Positions 62,308 to 64,000 of a stretch of DNA of 64,000 bases are shown piece by piece. Source of the stretch: Legionella cincinnatiensis (GTDB lineage: Bacteria > Pseudomonadota > Gammaproteobacteria > Legionellales > Legionellaceae); assembly GCF_900452415.1 (NCBI RefSeq), contig NZ_UGNX01000001.1, forward strand, positions 124,001-188,000. Direction: 5' to 3'. The first letter of the stretch is position 1; every line of letters starts with the position of its first letter. The notes beneath the pieces are model-generated. The model was not told the DNA's origin. It made no database searches and worked only from the letters and a program-made list of their open reading frames with translations. The position numbers and the translations under genes are program-made.

Positions 62308-64000
62308 TTGATTAAAGCAATTAAAACCAGAACAATACAATTAGGTTTGGGGAGTTTATGCCTCATTTTTATTCTTTTATTACAGAGTGAACAGCCTTCT
62401 TTTTTAAATCGTATTAATGGTCTTATCTATGATTATTTATCCAAGTTGAGTTTGCATCAGAAAAAAAACTTCCCTCGAGTAGCGATTATCGATATTGACG
62501 ATTATTCTGTCCAACAAGAAGGTCGTTGGCCGTGGCCGCGTGATAAAATCGCTCTCCTATTGAATAATCTAAAAAATCTTGGGGTAAAGATTGTTGCTTT
62601 TGATATCGTGTTTTCTGATGTTGAAAAAAATTATGCCCAGAGCCTAAAAGAAAAAGTAGCTCAATTACCTTTTGCACAAAAGGATATGCAACGGCAAATT
62701 ATGCACTTGTTGAATGAGATAGAACCTTATGTCGATAATGATCAAATTTTCGCCTCCACTTTATCAAGTAACAATGCTGTTCTCGGTTATTTATTACATT
62801 ATGATGCCCAGGTAAAAAAAGGTTCTTTACCTCAACCTTTGCTTAATCAAAATGCGAAACCTATTGATGCAACCCATTACATTGTACCTGAATTTTTGGG
62901 ATATAATGGGATTTTACCCTTGTTTTTAAAGGCATCTCCTCATGCTGGTTTCGTTTCCAATATTCCAGATCTTGATGGCGTTATTAGACATGGAAGCCTA
63001 TTAGGAAATTATGCCAATAAATTGTATGCAAACATTGCACTTGCAGCAGCAATGCAATATTTAGCGACGGATCACGTAAAATTGGTGACGCATACGAGTC
63101 ATGGTAAAGAACTTTTAGATGGGATCACCATTAAAAATATTTTTATACCCACGAATCATAAAGGACAAATACTGATTCCATTTTGGGGATTACCAGGTAC
63201 CATTGATTACTATTCAGCAAGTGATGTGTTACAAAATAAACTGTCTCCTAATGAACTTAGTGGTTCAATTGTGATTGTTGGTTCTACCATGGTGCTTTTA
63301 GCAGATCTCCACCAAACGCCTTTATCTCAAACTTTTCCAGGCGCTGAAATAAATGCTAATATAATTACGGCAATTTTGACTCAAGAGGTATTGGTCGAAT
63401 TTAATTGGAATACTGTTACGGGCATACTGGCGATTAGTGCATTAGGAGGTCTTTTAGTTATTCTATTTCCTTTTTGTAGCCCTTTTATCTTGTTACTTTT
63501 TTATTTCCTTATTCTTACTGTAATTTCAGGCATTTCTTTTTTAGTGTTTAATTATCAAAATACCTTTATTGCCCCCGCGATAATATTTTTGTTAACTACT
63601 TTATTAGCAATCATTAATTTTTCTTATGATTTCATTCTGGAAAAGCGGCAAAAAAATAAAATAAAACAATTGTTTGGACAATATGTTCCTCCTTCTTATG
63701 TAAAAAAACTCACTGATTTTTCTGAAAACTACAGTATGGAAGGTGAAACGCGTGAGATGACGGTTTTTTTTGCTGATATTCGTGATTTTACTACCTTAAG
63801 TGAACATTTAGAGGCTAAAGAGATTAAAAGGCTACTCAATGAATTTTTTACGCCAATTACTGATATTATTTTTAATCATAAAGGCACAATCGATAAATAT
63901 GTGGGCGATATGATCATGGCTTTTTGGGGCGCTCCTTTAACCGATAATGAGCATTGTTATCATGCTATTTCAGCTGCTTTAACGATTAAAGATAATCTAG
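62308..64000 (+). CDS. CHASE2-domain class III adenylate cyclase (partial, runs off the window)
   Basis: A membrane sensor cyclase cut by the window edge after 564 codons. The start is TTG 62308 with TTAGGGG upstream; no ATG is near. An N-terminal helix (LGLGSLCLIFILLLQ) is followed by a CHASE2 sensor domain (VAIIDIDDYSVQQEGRWPWP, then AFDIVFSD) and three membrane helices near residues 370-440. The class III catalytic domain has the metal Asp490 (FADIRDF) and Asp534 (DKYVGDMIMAFWG); Lys531 is in the position typical for adenine choice. The C-terminal end is missing. Confidence 0.9.
   Translation, partial: MIKAIKTRTIQLGLGSLCLIFILLLQSEQPSFLNRINGLIYDYLSKLSLHQKKNFPRVAIIDIDDYSVQQEGRWPWPRDKIALLLNNLKNLGVKIVAFDIVFSDVEKNYAQSLKEKVAQLPFAQKDMQRQIMHLLNEIEPYVDNDQIFASTLSSNNAVLGYLLHYDAQVKKGSLPQPLLNQNAKPIDATHYIVPEFLGYNGILPLFLKASPHAGFVSNIPDLDGVIRHGSLLGNYANKLYANIALAAAMQYLATDHVKLVTHTSHGKELLDGITIKNIFIPTNHKGQILIPFWGLPGTIDYYSASDVLQNKLSPNELSGSIVIVGSTMVLLADLHQTPLSQTFPGAEINANIITAILTQEVLVEFNWNTVTGILAISALGGLLVILFPFCSPFILLLFYFLILTVISGISFLVFNYQNTFIAPAIIFLLTTLLAIINFSYDFILEKRQKNKIKQLFGQYVPPSYVKKLTDFSENYSMEGETREMTVFFADIRDFTTLSEHLEAKEIKRLLNEFFTPITDIIFNHKGTIDKYVGDMIMAFWGAPLTDNEHCYHAISAALTIKDNL

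Overview
The window looks like a chromosomal segment of a Legionella species or a close relative. The DNA is AT-rich and the housekeeping genes are gammaproteobacterial. Between them sit genes with the look of Dot/Icm effectors (eukaryote-directed enzymes, coiled coils, C-terminal membrane hairpins). No rRNA, tRNA or CRISPR array was recognised, and the species cannot be named from the sequence alone. Many genes start by overlapping the previous stop codon (ATGA), which marks tight operons.

Left part (1-21.4 kb). rsmA, an orphan TraI_2-domain gene and apaH run into a TolC / MacA-like / MacB-like efflux operon. A convergent gap holds two tandem copies of a palindromic repeat. Next come a FAD oxidoreductase diverging from a LysR regulator, a di-haem peroxidase-like cytochrome, an MltB-type transglycosylase, a fused MsrB-MsrA, a GNAT enzyme and a charged hypothetical protein. 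On the minus strand lies ubiE-ubiJ-ubiB-tatA-tatB. A DUF2975/XRE pair, a DUF1841 gene and a LysE exporter follow.

Middle part (21.5-48 kb). A four-haem cytochrome precedes coxB-coxA-ctaG-coxC (aa3-type oxidase). After this come two paralogous subtilisin-fold proteins, both apparently lacking the catalytic Asp, with an outer-membrane barrel gene between them. The minus-strand block mnmG-rsmG-parA-parB resembles the origin-proximal block of many bacteria. Then come a membrane/coiled-coil hypothetical, a methyltransferase-JmjC pair and a complete moxR-DUF58-DUF4381-batA-batB-batC-batD operon whose batC carries 26 copies of a 15-bp repeat.

Right part (48-64 kb). A HEPN-like protein, a MITE-like element, a Dus-family tRNA dihydrouridine synthase, a Gfo/Idh/MocA oxidoreductase, a candidate permuted-papain effector, a pteridine reductase, an NDUFAF7-like methyltransferase, a PTPS-III-like pterin enzyme, priA and a thioesterase lead to the most striking locus. 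This is a 672-aa protein that keeps, in order and with near-identical spacing, the catalytic motifs of the CyaA / edema factor / ExoY nucleotidyl cyclase toxins, followed 10 bp later by a 118-aa helical protein. The window ends inside a CHASE2 class III adenylate cyclase gene, so two unrelated cyclase folds lie within about 5 kb.

Most intergenic DNA of note is palindromic. Three copies of one repeat family all lie between convergent genes. A 94-bp element with IS6-like inverted ends lies between another convergent pair, and a 146-bp element with 17-bp inverted ends has an apparent target duplication. All functional calls rest on reading motifs and gene order; no database search was run.
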